A stretch of DNA of 64,000 nt from Galaxea fascicularis. Lineage: Eukaryota > Cnidaria > Anthozoa > Scleractinia > Euphylliidae. The notes under the pieces were generated by a model. The model was not told the origin of the DNA, did not search any database, and saw only the letters and a list, made by a program, of their open reading frames with translations. Positions 43,033 through 54,545 of the stretch are shown one piece after another; position 1 is the stretch's first letter, and every line of letters begins with the position of its first letter. The stretch is taken from assembly GCA_948470475.1 (NCBI GenBank), contig OX419347.1:14571675-14635674 (forward strand), read 5' to 3'. The position numbers and the translations under genes were made by a program.

Positions 43033-46000
43033 GTTCCTCTGTGCTTGGAGTTATTTTTTAGCGATAGTCGGTCGATTAACATTAGACGCTACTTCGCAGC
43101 ATACCGACATACTTTGACTAAGTCGTTTTGATATTAGATTTAACTTTTGACCCAAATAAACGTGTTACATCGACACTGGTAAATTTAAATGATAAAACAC
43201 ATGTCTTGGGAAAATTCGTAAACAATGGACGATAAAGCAAACTAAACATCTCCTAATTGCTTTGGTAATCGGTTTATCTAAGAAGAGGCATGAAATAAAA
43301 CGTCAGGACACTTGTCGAACGCAGATTTAATACTTTGGACAAATTCGCCTTCGACGACATGTTTCAAAACAATGGCAGGTTACCTTAGAAGGTTAAGTAC
43401 CTCATAGTCTACACATCTAACCTCAGAACCCTGATATTTCCCGATATAACGTATGCAGAAATTAATCCAAGGTCTGCTTTTTACGCAACAGGTGTCTCAC
43501 GGTCTAAACTTTTTCTTGCCTGTCTAAATCATTGTTCGTTTTAAAAATGCATTAAAAGCTGTATTCCTTCTGTTGAAAAGAGGGTGTTGGATGGAAAATT
43601 CGTTTGGCATGGAGAATACATTAGCAGTACTTGACATATGGCCAAGTGCAAACTGTGAATGGGCAGATAAGTATTTGTTTATTCTACAAAGGGCGACTTT
43701 GGTGGTGTTAATTATTGTTAACGACCTCAATTTACAGATTTCCTCTATGTGGTCAGGAGGCCATGATGTGGTGAAATAAGCCACATGGCACAGGAATAAG
43801 GCATGGCGCACGTATTTCACTTTTTGTTAAGAGATCGAACAAAACAAACTCTTTTGGTTTTTGGTTATCTGCAACCGTATTTAAATACCTGTAAGTGTGT
43901 TAAGCCATTGTGGTCATCTGGCTTTCTGTTGTCTTGTACATGTTCTCTTCCTCAATCAACTTTTTTAAATGATCTGTTGATATTGTGACGCACGAGTCAG
44001 CAGCTTATAAAATGTTTTTCATCGTCTCAGTCAATTGCTTATGTTGCCAGCTGAAATACTGTCATTACTTTTAGCTCCAATGCAGTCTAAAACGTATTCC
44101 ATGCGTTTTCCCAACAACTGGCTAATCTCGTTTCCCGCGGGAAGCTTAGCACGATAACCAGTGCGAGTGTCCCCCTCCCTCCCCCCGGCTACGGGGGACA
44201 ACAGGCGGACATGTGAAATCGACCGATTGGAATCACTCCATTCTCGTCAACGTCATTAAGGCTGTGCATACTGTGTGCACAAGATCTGTTCGATTAGTTA
44301 CAAGTATTCTATTGAAACAGTTTTCAATCAAACGCTGAACTTCCCTCCGGTACAAACATCTTTCGAGTCACCCGCTTATGATCAACATTCGACTTTATGA
44401 AATCCCGTTTGCATCAGTTTTCGATTAAATCTGTCAAGGGGACAGGTTTTTTACACTGCAAAAACGGATCGTCTTTCCTTGAGTTAACGGTGTTCGTGCT
44501 ATATTTGAAAAATTGATTCTAAGTCAATCTCTACAATCCCTTCAGTGTGCTCGTCGCGTGACCTCCGTTTTCGAGATCCCGTTTGTCAAACGCTTGCTCC
44601 GAACTCCCTTACTACTAGCTTCCCGTGCTAGTTCGAGGATCCCGAGGGCGCAGTCGCAGTGATTTTAGACACCGTCTGGTAATTTCTCATAACATTGTTA
44701 CCGATAGATTAAGCAAACAGGTTATGAGAATAAAGGAAAAGATCCCCAACGGGGATATATATACGTTCAGATATCGACGCTGAAACAAATTCTTTCAACT
44801 GGTATAATAAGGAATATACCTCTGATGACAATGCGCAAGTTGGCAGAGAGGTCGAAAAGGTTAATCTCGAAGGCTTTGGAGGGTAAAAGACACGACTGAA
44901 AAAGATCGCCTCACTCAGTCAAGGACATAAATTTATTAGTAATTCCCAACTTTAACATTCGGCATCGAGAACCAACCTGCTTAGTAACGTAATTACGTTA
45001 ATTATTTGCCGCTTTTGTCGAAGGAACGAACTCTCTTGTCCAACAACAAATTAGACATTATTGTCATCGACGAAGGATTTTAACCCTCTAAACTGTGTTT
45101 CCTTGATTAAGCTATAAGATCTGTTCAATTTCGCATTTGTATGAACGGTTAAACCAGCATAAAACTATATACTTAGATATGAACTCGAGTTTTGTTTAAG
45201 GGACGTAGTTGATGCTCGACAGCCGAGTTTTAAGAGCTGACAAACTAATACAACCTTTGGCTTTCTGATGGAATTGAAATTTTGCCTGAATATTGGCAGG
45301 TGATCAGAGATAAAATCACGAATTTATTCCCTGAGAATAACCTCTCGGTGCATGGACGAGAGTCACAAAGGAAATAGTAAAGGTAGAAATAGTATAAGGT
45401 ATGTCGCCTAGGCTAGGCCCGGAATGAACAAGTTAAACCTAGACCGCACTGGTAGGGAGGGACTGTTCTCCACAACTGTTTTGTCGCCTTTGAATTAAAT
45501 CCGTGTGCTTGAAGAGCACCTCAGGGTCAAAGAATGTGACGCAAACCTTTGTTGCAAGGGAAATGTTAACTTGGGTGCAACGCTGAGGCTTGTTGAGGTG
45601 TCACTGAGAACAAAAGAAGATTCAGTTGATCTAATAGTTTCTCATTCCTCGGGAGCAATTATCTCGAGTCTTTAAATCTATAAAGTAATTTTCTCTTATC
45701 TCAGTTTCGGATCTTTGTGTTCGTTTCCAGTTTCATTTTAATTTGATGGTTTGCCAAATAATTTCCGAAAAAATATTGTGTTTAAATCGACAGATAAGCT
45801 TTCGCTGGCTCTAACTAACTGGTATAAGTTCGACATTTGTTTAAAGCCGAGAGGGAAATATTGAGAAACTTGTTGGTAATGTGTTGTGGCAATGACGCCT
45901 TTGTTGTACGCTCCTCAGAAGGCACAACAATCCGTAAGCTTTCACGTAAAAGAATGCGCACCAACATCAAACATATATCCTGTTTTTTGGATCGAAAATA

Positions 46001-48700
46001 TTGTTTACTTGCAAGTGTAGACTTGATTCTAGCCGCACGGTTGCTAAAAACAGTGTGAAAGTGTTGATGACCGGATAAAATTAAATCAGTGGTTGAGTCA
46101 CGGGGAGCGTTTTTGAAACGAGTGCCATTCAGCAATCTTACTTAGAGTACGATCACTCCAGTATATTGATTACTAACGGTTAATCCCGGTAATGCTGAAC
46201 ATTACGTGCACATTGAAATTTTAAACAGACCGTCCTCAAAGATTGTTCACATTCGAAGATAGTGGCACGGTTTAAGGTTTTTTTTTCTTTAAGACGGAAG
46301 GAGGTCATCAGTTAAAAAGCGCTAAAATAAATGATCGAAGTGTTTCTGTATTGTCCTGTTGCTGGCTTAGACTTTCAAGTAGAACTGGGTTGTGAAACTT
46401 TATAATCATTTCTGTTAGTTAACAAGAAGGAAAGTGTGTGATCGTGAAGCGGTAAAAGGTGTGTATCGGTGAATGTGTTTAGATCGAACACACCCAACAG
46501 TTAGGCTATGTCGGGTTCGCTGGTGCTAGGTAGATTTTTCACTTACGACGGGGTTAATTCTGCTATGCATCTACCAGTTTGAAATTAAAGCTTTTCTAAG
46601 TCATAACAAGACGACAATCACTTACGAAGGTGATTTCTCAGGTCTCCTAGCAGCTTAGTTTGCTTTTCGATCTTCATCAAATGGACCGTTTCCGTGATAT
46701 CTGTACAGTGCATTCAAAACACATTACTCACACCGGCAAAGTGGCTTGTTTATCGGAAAGAAACGATTCCAAACTGATAAGATTATTATGAGATCTTGCA
46801 GGAATTTCTTCAAGCACATGATTCAGTTCTGCCGGAACTTGACGAATAAACAATCTCATATTTACTGGACCTATTAACGGTTGACACGCGAATGTTTGAA
46901 AATAATTAACAGTATCAAACACGATCGAAAATTTATGTCTTTCTTTCCAAGCAAAGCACAGTCCACTTTATTTCTCTTGAAACAATTCCAAAATGAAGCA
47001 ATTTGTAAAAACAATGTTGTTTCGACTTCGAAGATGCAGCATACCTAAGAAGTTTAACATTCTGCTGTCAGAGACTGAGGACACAATGCACCTGCACGTC
47101 TTATAAATTAACTCCTAGAGTTACCTTTCGTTGGCAGCTGAACAAATTAATTTATCAAAATCCTCAGTACGGTGTTTCATCAGCATTGTCGCACTCCAGC
47201 AACAACGTCTCTTTATGCAAAGTGATTCTAACGTTTGAATCTGTAGACGAGACTCTACAAATCTCTCAACATAAACTAGCAGTACTCTCGGCCTATGGCA
47301 ACGCACTTGGTTTGTGGACGCTCAGACATTTCGCCATCACACTGATTGAAGTAACAGGTCATACTGTGACTAAATTAACTTGATTTTTTTACAAGCGCAA
47401 TGCCAGCTATTTTTCGGTCTCACTTGGGTAAAAAAATGAATGAAAAGTTTTAAATAATGGTCCAGTTTTGTTAATAGTGACTCCACAAAGTGTCATTAGA
47501 TGCAGATTGTAAGGATGAAGAGGGCAGCGCAACCATTCAACCCGTTTTCTACCAGAAATCGCTAAAACTGCATAGATGGTTGCCTCTTGGAAGAATCTCT
47601 TGTTATTTTTTCTTGGTTTCTTTAATTCAGAGAAATTCCATAACTGATAAAAGGTACTTTGCCAAATATTTTGAGCATATGAAACAACAACGCTGCCAGA
47701 ATCGTTTTCGTTGCATTTCAACGTCAAGTTTTGAGTCTCTGTTTAGCACAGTTTAATTAAAAAAACATAGCCATCCAAGGCGCTGTGAATATGTGTTCAG
47801 CGACCTCTTCCACCAAGAGTTCGTTTTTATTTTAAATTGCAGTTAGAAATACACCTCTGGCCAAAATGTCTCCAGATAATTGGTTGCAGTGGGTACAGAA
47901 AACAAGTTTGTATTATGGTCACATATTTACATCCACAATGGTCATTTTCGATTTTCGTCTCCTTCACTGTTGCATCAACCAATCCTGCCCCCCACCCCTC
48001 ACCCGGTGACCATAATGAAGGATTTATGAAGATTCCATATGAAAATTACTTGAGAACAATATCGTATGGGAGGGGGAGGGGGAGGGGGCAGAGGAGCGGT
48101 GCCAGTGACTGTTTAATTAAGTTTTCTTCAAGTATGTGTTGCAATAATTTTGATACCTTCTAAGTATCACGTTATGAAATATGGAATGTGCTGTTTGTTA
48201 CGTACCAAGATTTCTTAAAGCTACTAGAAGAGTTCACTTGAGCAGGTTGTCAACAAAAGTGAGCAATAGAAGCCGACAAAGATCCCCTTAGCGCGACCAG
48301 CAGGGTCGACCGACGTACGTTCGTGGGTGGCAATTACCGATGTCGTAATTAACTTTGAAGGACACACATGTTATTTTAAAAATTCATTTGTTAAAGTCTT
48401 TGTTAGAGTTATGATTGATGAAACTTGAAGATAGGAAGTGGTGATAAATGGTTTAGACATGCGACTGAAATATCTGCGCATATCCCGCTGAGATGAATGG
48501 TTTGATGGGGATTAACTGACCTCAGTTTTAACCCTATTTTAGTGAGTCTACATTTCTCCCAGCATATTGTCTTAATTAATGTTTTTCTAATGTTTAAAAT
48601 AGCATGTGAAAGGTTTTGATCGATCCAGTTGATGTTAACGATAATAAAGAAACGTCCGGCATCGATAGAGGAAACTTAGAAAACTGGTCCAACAATTGTA
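43033..48700. other. Long non-coding stretch
   Basis: About 5.7 kb with only short frames and no splice-supported exon. A C-rich patch at 44170-44205 and a G-rich one at 48067-48096 (gtatgggagggggaggggga) are the only local composition outliers. A distant enhancer or non-coding RNA cannot be excluded. Confidence 0.35.
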
Positions 48701-48711
48701 AAAAGAAAGCA

Positions 48712-48785
48712 ACCCCGTTCCTAGGGTCTCTCTTCCTCTTTCGCTCCACGGGACGGGAAAAAGAGAGACCCTGGGAACGAGGTTG
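48712..48785. repeat. Short palindromic repeat (accctgggaacgaggtt family)
   Basis: aaccccgttcctagggtctc pairs with gagaccctgggaacgaggtt across gctccacgggac. The antisense translation SLFPVPWSERGRETLG is a frame I have often seen in marine-invertebrate repeat-derived models. Confidence 0.65.
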
Positions 48786-48944
48786 AAAAGAAAGTTGAAG
48801 AAAGCCTTGTGTAACTCAGTCAAATGTGCGCCATACGCCTGAAATACAGGAGGGTATAGACAACGTGTAGAGTTTACCAATCATTCGCAAAACCCTACTA
48901 GATGTTCACATTGTAGCGAAATATATGATGACAAACATCAAGTG

Positions 48945-49147
48945 AGGCCTTACACTACGTGACTGCAAACGTAAATGATATATTAGGAACCTTCGCTGAT
49001 CAACATCATCAGGGACTAACTTTACTTATCACCCAAGGATAGAAAAAAATCTCTGACCTGGGTGAAAAGTTAGTTCCTGATGCTGCCGATCAGCGAAGCC
49101 TGTTCCTAATCCACAAACATTTACGTTTACAATAGTGTAAGGCTCTG
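48945..49147. repeat. MITE-like palindrome
   Basis: ggccttacactacgtgactg against cattgtaaggc-type end (acaatagtgtaaggc), with arms ggaaccttcgctgatcaaca and its inverse, and catcagggactaactttac against gaaaagttagttcctgatg. Confidence 0.7.
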
Positions 49148-49555
49148 TCTACTGAGGACAACACTCCTTCACAGTAGTGAGATATGAAGTACTGTCCTTT
49201 TGAAAATAACCCAAACCAAAGGAAAGTGGACATAGGCAAATCTCAGTTTCCGATACTAATTTATCGCGATAGAAGACATTGACGATACTACAAAAGATTG
49301 CACTACTGTGAATTATCTTGCCATTTTGCTTGGTGTTCTCATTGGGTAGCCTGTTGTATATAGCACAGGGTAATCAACACTTGGAGGAAACACTGAACAG
49401 CAACAAAAAATGCATGAGCAATTGCACTCTTGAAGGAAGAAACCTCCACCCGTCGAGCCACAAACTATTGAAGTTGTAAATATTCAGTCAACATTCTTGT
49501 TACACTTCTGTGTTCAGCCTTTTTCCATGATGGGGATCGTCGACATTAGCTTAAT

Positions 49556-49882
49556 CAGGAGCCCATCACTAGGAGCGTGCAACTGCCCTATATTCCTGTC
49601 ATGGCGTTTTCACAGACCGACTTATTTTTAGATTGAAGTTTTCGCAAATATGGGACTCCCTCAGGAGCCCCATTCTCTAGTGCGAAACTTTTCCTCCACC
49701 TTTCTTTTGTTCTTAAGTTTCTCTGCGAAGCTAAGAAACTTTAGAACAAAAGAAAGGTGATGATGATGTGGTATCACGTGTACCGGTACTGTTTTTTTCA
49801 CGGGAAAGATAGTCTAAAAATAAATCGCTCTGTAAAAATGCCGTGAGTATAGGAGCTGTAAGCTCCTAGTGATGGGCTCCTG
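49556..49882. repeat. MITE-like element with caggagcccatcactaggag ends
   Basis: Outer ends caggagcccatcactaggag and ctcctagtgatgggctcctg are perfect inverse copies; arms extend through acttatttttaga and tctaaaaataaat. A second inner palindrome (cacctttcttttgttctt / gaacaaaagaaaggtg) suggests a nested element. Confidence 0.75.
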
Positions 49883-49887
49883 GTTTA

Positions 49888-49978
49888 ATAATAATAAAAA
49901 TAATAATAATAATGGTAATAATAACGATAATGATGATGATGAAAATGATAATGATAATGATAATGATAATGATAAAGT
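49888..49978 (+). repeat. AAT / AATGAT microsatellite
   Basis: Runs of aataat then gataatgataatgataat, directly abutting the preceding element. Confidence 0.9.
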
Positions 49979-50903
49979 ATTTACACAGGATAAACCCATC
50001 AGTACCAATAGTACCGTTATCAAAGGAGTCCTGTAAAACGTACATCATTCAATTAACTCAGGAACCCGGTTAACTTGACCTTGAAAATACTTGTGAGTGT
50101 TTGTTTCCATTCAAAGGCTACAGAAAAAAAAAACGTTTTATTGAAACCATACCTTATTTGAAGGCAAACCTCAATTAGTGGCGATAAAATTGACTTAAGG
50201 CAATAAAAACAAACGACAGCCATTAAAATGGAGTTAGCATTCGTTAACATGGTGACCTGGAAATTACATGGATCTATCAGTTGAACTGACACAGTCAAAG
50301 TATATAGCCTTGGTTTAGGCTTAGGCTCGAAGGTCGATTTTACTAAGTACCACTTTGTAGAATCATTGATCAAGTAATCATTAGTGTTTTTGGCCAAATT
50401 GCCATTACAACAAACACGCTTGCGAGCTCCTGTGGCATTGTTCATCACGGTCGCACCATACAAAGTGAATCTCCATTTTTAACGCCCTGTTGTGGAAATC
50501 CTAGGTGTTTCCATTCAAATTAAAGCCACTGGAGGGTGTTTTTCTGTCGAGTTTTTTCGCTAAAGGAGAGATTTGACAAAATTTGGCACCTAAAGGGGCA
50601 TGTTATTACCACTACAAATTAAAGGGCATGTAAACCCCAAAACGTGTTTTTTTCTGTTAACATAGCTAACAAGAACACACTTCTAGAATACCGAAAGTGC
50701 TATTCTTTTTTCCAAGCGAGCGCGTTTTCGCGTCGAAACTCCTGCTTGAAGTTTGAAGTGCCCGCCATTTTGATTGCATTATCTTTACTGTGACGTCACC
50801 GGTGGAATCTTTGCCGACCGGAAGTCAAAATTCTTTCTCCACGACCTTTCAAAATAAGCACATGTTCGCGCTAATTCAGGCAAATATATTCATTTATTCC
50901 AAT

Positions 50904-51191
50904 ATGGTAAAGCGATGTGTTGTTCAGTTTTGTGGCAACTCAAACAAAGCTGGGCATTCTATGTATAAGTTTCCCGACGATGTAAATTTAAGGCGACAGT
51001 GGACTAAATTTGTTCAAATGAAACGAGCCGATTTTATCGAACCGACAAAACACTCGATAATTTGTAGCGACCACTTTACCTCCGACTGCTTTGAGAGCCC
51101 ATACATGCAAGAAATGGACTTTAAAAAGAACAGGGGTTTGCTCCCAAGTGCTGTACCGATAATTCAGCTGCAACCGCCAGCCCAGTGCTGA
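50904..51191 (+). CDS. THAP-type zinc finger protein, short
   Basis: ATG at 50904 gives 95 aa; the frame is open further upstream but this ATG starts the domain exactly as THAP proteins begin. Zinc ligands C5, C10, C54 and H57 form the C2CH set; P24, W33 and F58 match the invariant P, W and F, and SAVPI near 82-86 is the closing AVPTIF-like box. The domain binds DNA. A stop follows directly after it, where THAP transposases and THAP proteins normally continue; 19 bases later a MITE has inserted. A further plus frame beyond the MITE (starting about 51408) may once have been the continuation. Likely part of the TTAA element rather than a host gene. Confidence 0.75.
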   Translation: MVKRCVVQFCGNSNKAGHSMYKFPDDVNLRRQWTKFVQMKRADFIEPTKHSIICSDHFTSDCFESPYMQEMDFKKNRGLLPSAVPIIQLQPPAQC

Positions 51192-51209
51192 GGAGTCCAC
51201 AATGCGTAA

Positions 51210-51394
51210 AGCCCGCCGCACACTCGCCCGCCTCGCGTGGCCGTGAGGACAATATCAAACATGCTTCATATTTTCCTCATCGCCTCGCGAGGCGAATTTC
51301 TCACCGAAAATTTGCCGCACACGTGAGGAAACGGCTGAGCTAACTGCCTCGCGAGGAATTTTGCTCAGCTCTTTCCTCACGTGTGCGGCGGGCT
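51210..51394. mobile_element. Nested 185-bp MITE with TAA target duplication
   Basis: Perfect ends agcccgccgcacac and gtgtgcggcgggct, flanked by TAA at 51207-51209 and 51395-51397. Inner arms cctcgcgaggcg / cctcgcgagg are self-complementary. A 3-bp TAA duplication is typical of PIF/Harbinger elements. Confidence 0.8.
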
Positions 51395-51587
51395 TAAACG
51401 GACTATGGAAAGGGAAGAGACGCAACAGGTGCTGGCACTTCTGGTCAGGCATCTGGTAATAAGCCACGAAAGAGTAGAGCTCTTTAAAAACTGGAGGTTA
51501 ATAGGGTAAGCGAAACGTTTTAAGAAAACCTTTTTTAATAAAGAGGTTGTACTTAATTATTTTTCTAAAAGAATCGCTTTCGTTCTT

Positions 51588-52300
51588 CTATGATGAGTTG
51601 TTATTCTTGCCAAGATAGCCCCAGCACCAACGCACTAGTTGTCTGTAGGCAATGTAGCGAAATTTCCTACAAAAGAGAGAAGAAATAATCACTTTCTTTG
51701 TTACTACACAACTTGCCAGGCTGATATCAAATTTGTAATATGACGCTATAAATAGTAAACATAAGGTTACTCGTGTCCTGTATGATTGTCTGTGCCATGC
51801 TGTTGTCTGTACGCGTAATACGCAGTTTCAAGGACCCAGACATCAAGGCAGTTCGACTGAAATCCTGAGTGCTCTGTAATACAGGACATTTGCAACGCAG
51901 GTCTCTGGTCTTCTACCTTCTGCCATTTATCTTTGCCTGATTTCTCCACAACAAACGCTCTCATCAACTGTGGGCATCGGCTGGCACATTCCACATTCGC
52001 ACCTAGGATAAAGAAAATGGCAAAAAAACCTTTAGATCATCAGGAGAGACAAATAAATTAATAATAAATATCAAAGAGGATGTGGACGAAAAAACAAAAA
52101 ATTACCAGTCTGTGTTCCCCAAGCGATTCGTTTCACTCTCTGTCAATTCGTCGTTTACACTTCCAGGCTCCACATTATGACGGCTCTGCGTGGCTCAAAA
52201 CGATAAGGACGAGGCCCAACATCGATAGAAACTTCTGAGGTTTCAGCAACATCGCCGTCGTAGAAATTGCATTCATTTTCCCTGGTTTACATCAGATAAA
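51588..52300 (-). pseudogene. P2X7 C-terminal-domain-like gene, frameshifted
   Basis: Minus-strand exons about 52300-52106, 52002-51771 and 51666-51588 have good splice sites (ACTG|GTAATT, TCCTAG|GTG, CACGA|GTAACC, TTGTAG|GAA). One frame gives PRPYRFEP, another NTDWCECGMCQPMPTVDESV and CCGEI, a third SCITEHSGFQSNCLDVWVLE followed by TAYYAYRQQHG and, across the last intron, RYIAYRQLVRWCWGYLGK. These are the ordered landmarks of the zinc-binding intracellular domain of P2X7, which in invertebrates often occurs as a free-standing protein. Because no single frame holds them, there are at least two frameshifts (one in exon 1, one near 51925-51945 in exon 2). No channel domain is present. Confidence 0.7.
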
Positions 52301-52569
52301 CTCTCCTCTGAACTGGTGCTATCAGCATGAGGCACCATAGTGATTACAGTGGCATTTCACAATTGCGCAATATTTGTGTTCCACCGCTTACGTCACGAAT
52401 ACCCGCTATTGTTTTAACCGGAAGTGAATCATTCTGAGAAAATTTCGTTTTTCACCCTAAATATTTCGAATTGGCCAAAATAAATGGTAAAACCTTTTTC
52501 ACCGTCACATTTAGCGACAAATGAAAAAAGGTCATATTTTTGGGTTTACATGCCCTTTAAGGAACATAG

Positions 52570-54540
52570 CTGATCTTGTCAAAATATGTTTAAGCAAAGC
52601 TCGGAAAACGAAACAGTCGTCATTTAATACTAATTAGAGAATTCATAATAGGCGACTGAATGCATATTTTGTCGTCCGTCTGTCACCGATTCTCGAAGAA
52701 AGTGGACGGACAACTGCGAGGTATAAAACTAGCTATTTATAACCATTTTTTCTTTCCGTTAATGCAAACAATCTCAGAAAAGAGACACACTCCTTTTCCA
52801 CAGTTGCTATTTCAGTTGAATAAAACTGAGCACTCGAGGCTTAAGTCAAAGAAGATGACAATCTAATAGGACTCATAATTTCTGGATTTCCGCTCCAGGG
52901 TCAAATAGCCAAATTTAATTACTTTTCAGGATTTTGAGTTACTTGAAGGTTTGGTATAAAATCTGTTTTTAAGTACTTTTGTTTTAAGCATAAGCAGAGT
53001 TTTGGTAATTTTAGTTAGAATTTATTTTAATGCAGATTTGTCTGTTTTTACCTCCCTGCTGGAATTGTAAATCCAGAATACTTTTATCAAACGAAGAGTA
53101 TGTAGGTGAAAACATCAATTCGCCTTCACGAAAGAGGTGCGTTGCAGTGAGTCCTTTGAAACGCTGATGATTAAATACTCGTTACTTTGTACTATAATTA
53201 TGACAGCATATATATCATACAAGGTATAGCATAAGATTAACAGTAATCATGATACCATTATATTGATTCAACTTACGGTTAAAACGGCGTTGGATATATC
53301 CGAATACTCTCAGCTTGTTTTGGCTTTCTGTCAACAATGCCCTTCACATGAGAGGAAAACAAAGTCTTAAAAATTCTGCATTCAACGTTGATAAGGTGTA
53401 AGTAAGAAATACCTTGTGTACTTACGAACCGCAAGCCCTTTCACTCGTGATCGCCCCACTTCTGACCTTGACAAAGAACTGCTTGTCTAATCCCCTATAG
53501 AGCTCAGCAAAATTAAATTAACGATTTCCTTTAAGAAGCCAAGAAATCGAATACTTCGAAAGAAGTCTTTCTAACGCCACAAAGGGGATGCGTGAGTTTT
53601 CATTTAGAAAGTGAAGACAGACAAGTGTTGATAATCAAATTAAATAAGAATTCTACCACTTCAAAACCAATTTTCACAAAAACATTCTTACCTGATACTT
53701 TTGGCTGCCATCGAGATAAAACTAATATTTGTGTTTCGTTTTACTGAACAATATAAACAATGATGCAGCTCTATTTGAGAAAGTTTCACGTGATTTTATT
53801 AAGAAGCTTTTGTAATGCAAAACTACGTTCAGTTTATTTGTTTCTTTTCTCATCAATTCTGGCAACGCCTTCCCCACCGAACTGAGAATTACTAGCTGAT
53901 TTGTTCACCATAGTTCAACTTGCATAGCCGCGGGGACTTGCATTACCTTTGACAGCAATGACCAAAACCAGGTTCCTGACCAGCGGTTTTCATTAAAACA
54001 ATGGTTTGCTGTGGGGTGTTCATTCTCCCGGGCTCAGAAAACCGGTTCTGGTTATTGTTATTTTAAGATTCGTAATTTCCACGCATGCGCAGAATTGACG
54101 TCATTTTTTAATCTCCAAACTGGAGCATATGCGCATGTGCTTTAGATCGGCTTTCTTACTTCAGAAGGCCTTGTTTCCACCTATCTCACTCTTTGAAGCA
54201 TAACGAGTTTTGTCTTCATTAATTAAGTTGTTTAGCAATGAGCCAAGAACTGAAGTTGAAACAAGTGTGAGTTGACTCAAGACGAGCATGCCAAAATGCG
54301 AATATAATTTTTTTTTAATTTTCTAACTGTAATCCAGTGAGTCATTTGATAAGCATGAGATTGAGCGAGTTCCAGAGCACTCTGATGAATCAAATAAAAC
54401 CAGTAGCATCAAGGGCGTCATCAATTTTTTAAACTGGCCAGGGTATATAATTTTATGTCTTCTGGTCAAAATTCAAGTTATATCGTTAAGAACATTATTT
54501 TTTAACACACAACTGTCTTAAAACTCCAACGGAAACACAT
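52570..54540. other. Non-coding stretch between TTAA element and KH gene
   Basis: No exon or repeat that I can support. Confidence 0.35.
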
Positions 54541-54545
54541 TATTT

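Larger units (their letters stand above)
50623..52556. mobile_element. TTAA-flanked DNA transposon with THAP and P2X7C-like genes (Kolobok-like)
   Basis: TTAA occurs at 50619-50622 and 52557-52560. Just inside, agggcatgtaaaccccaaaa is matched by the inverted right end agggcatgtaaacccaaaaa. Inside are a THAP zinc finger on the plus strand (50904-51191), a P2X7-C-terminal-like gene on the minus strand (51588 to about 52300) and a nested MITE. Known facts: TTAA duplications with G-rich 5' ends and THAP-bearing proteins are hallmarks of the Kolobok superfamily; piggyBac also uses TTAA but has no THAP. No DDE transposase core was found, so this copy is probably non-autonomous or decayed. Confidence 0.65.

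Noticed and set aside
48060..48110. G-rich tract as promoter
   Set aside because: No gene is found within reach on either strand; it may be simple sequence.
50790..50903. N-terminal extension of the THAP protein
   Set aside because: THAP domains begin at the initiator Met; the ATG at 50904 gives exactly that spacing (M-V-K-R-C).
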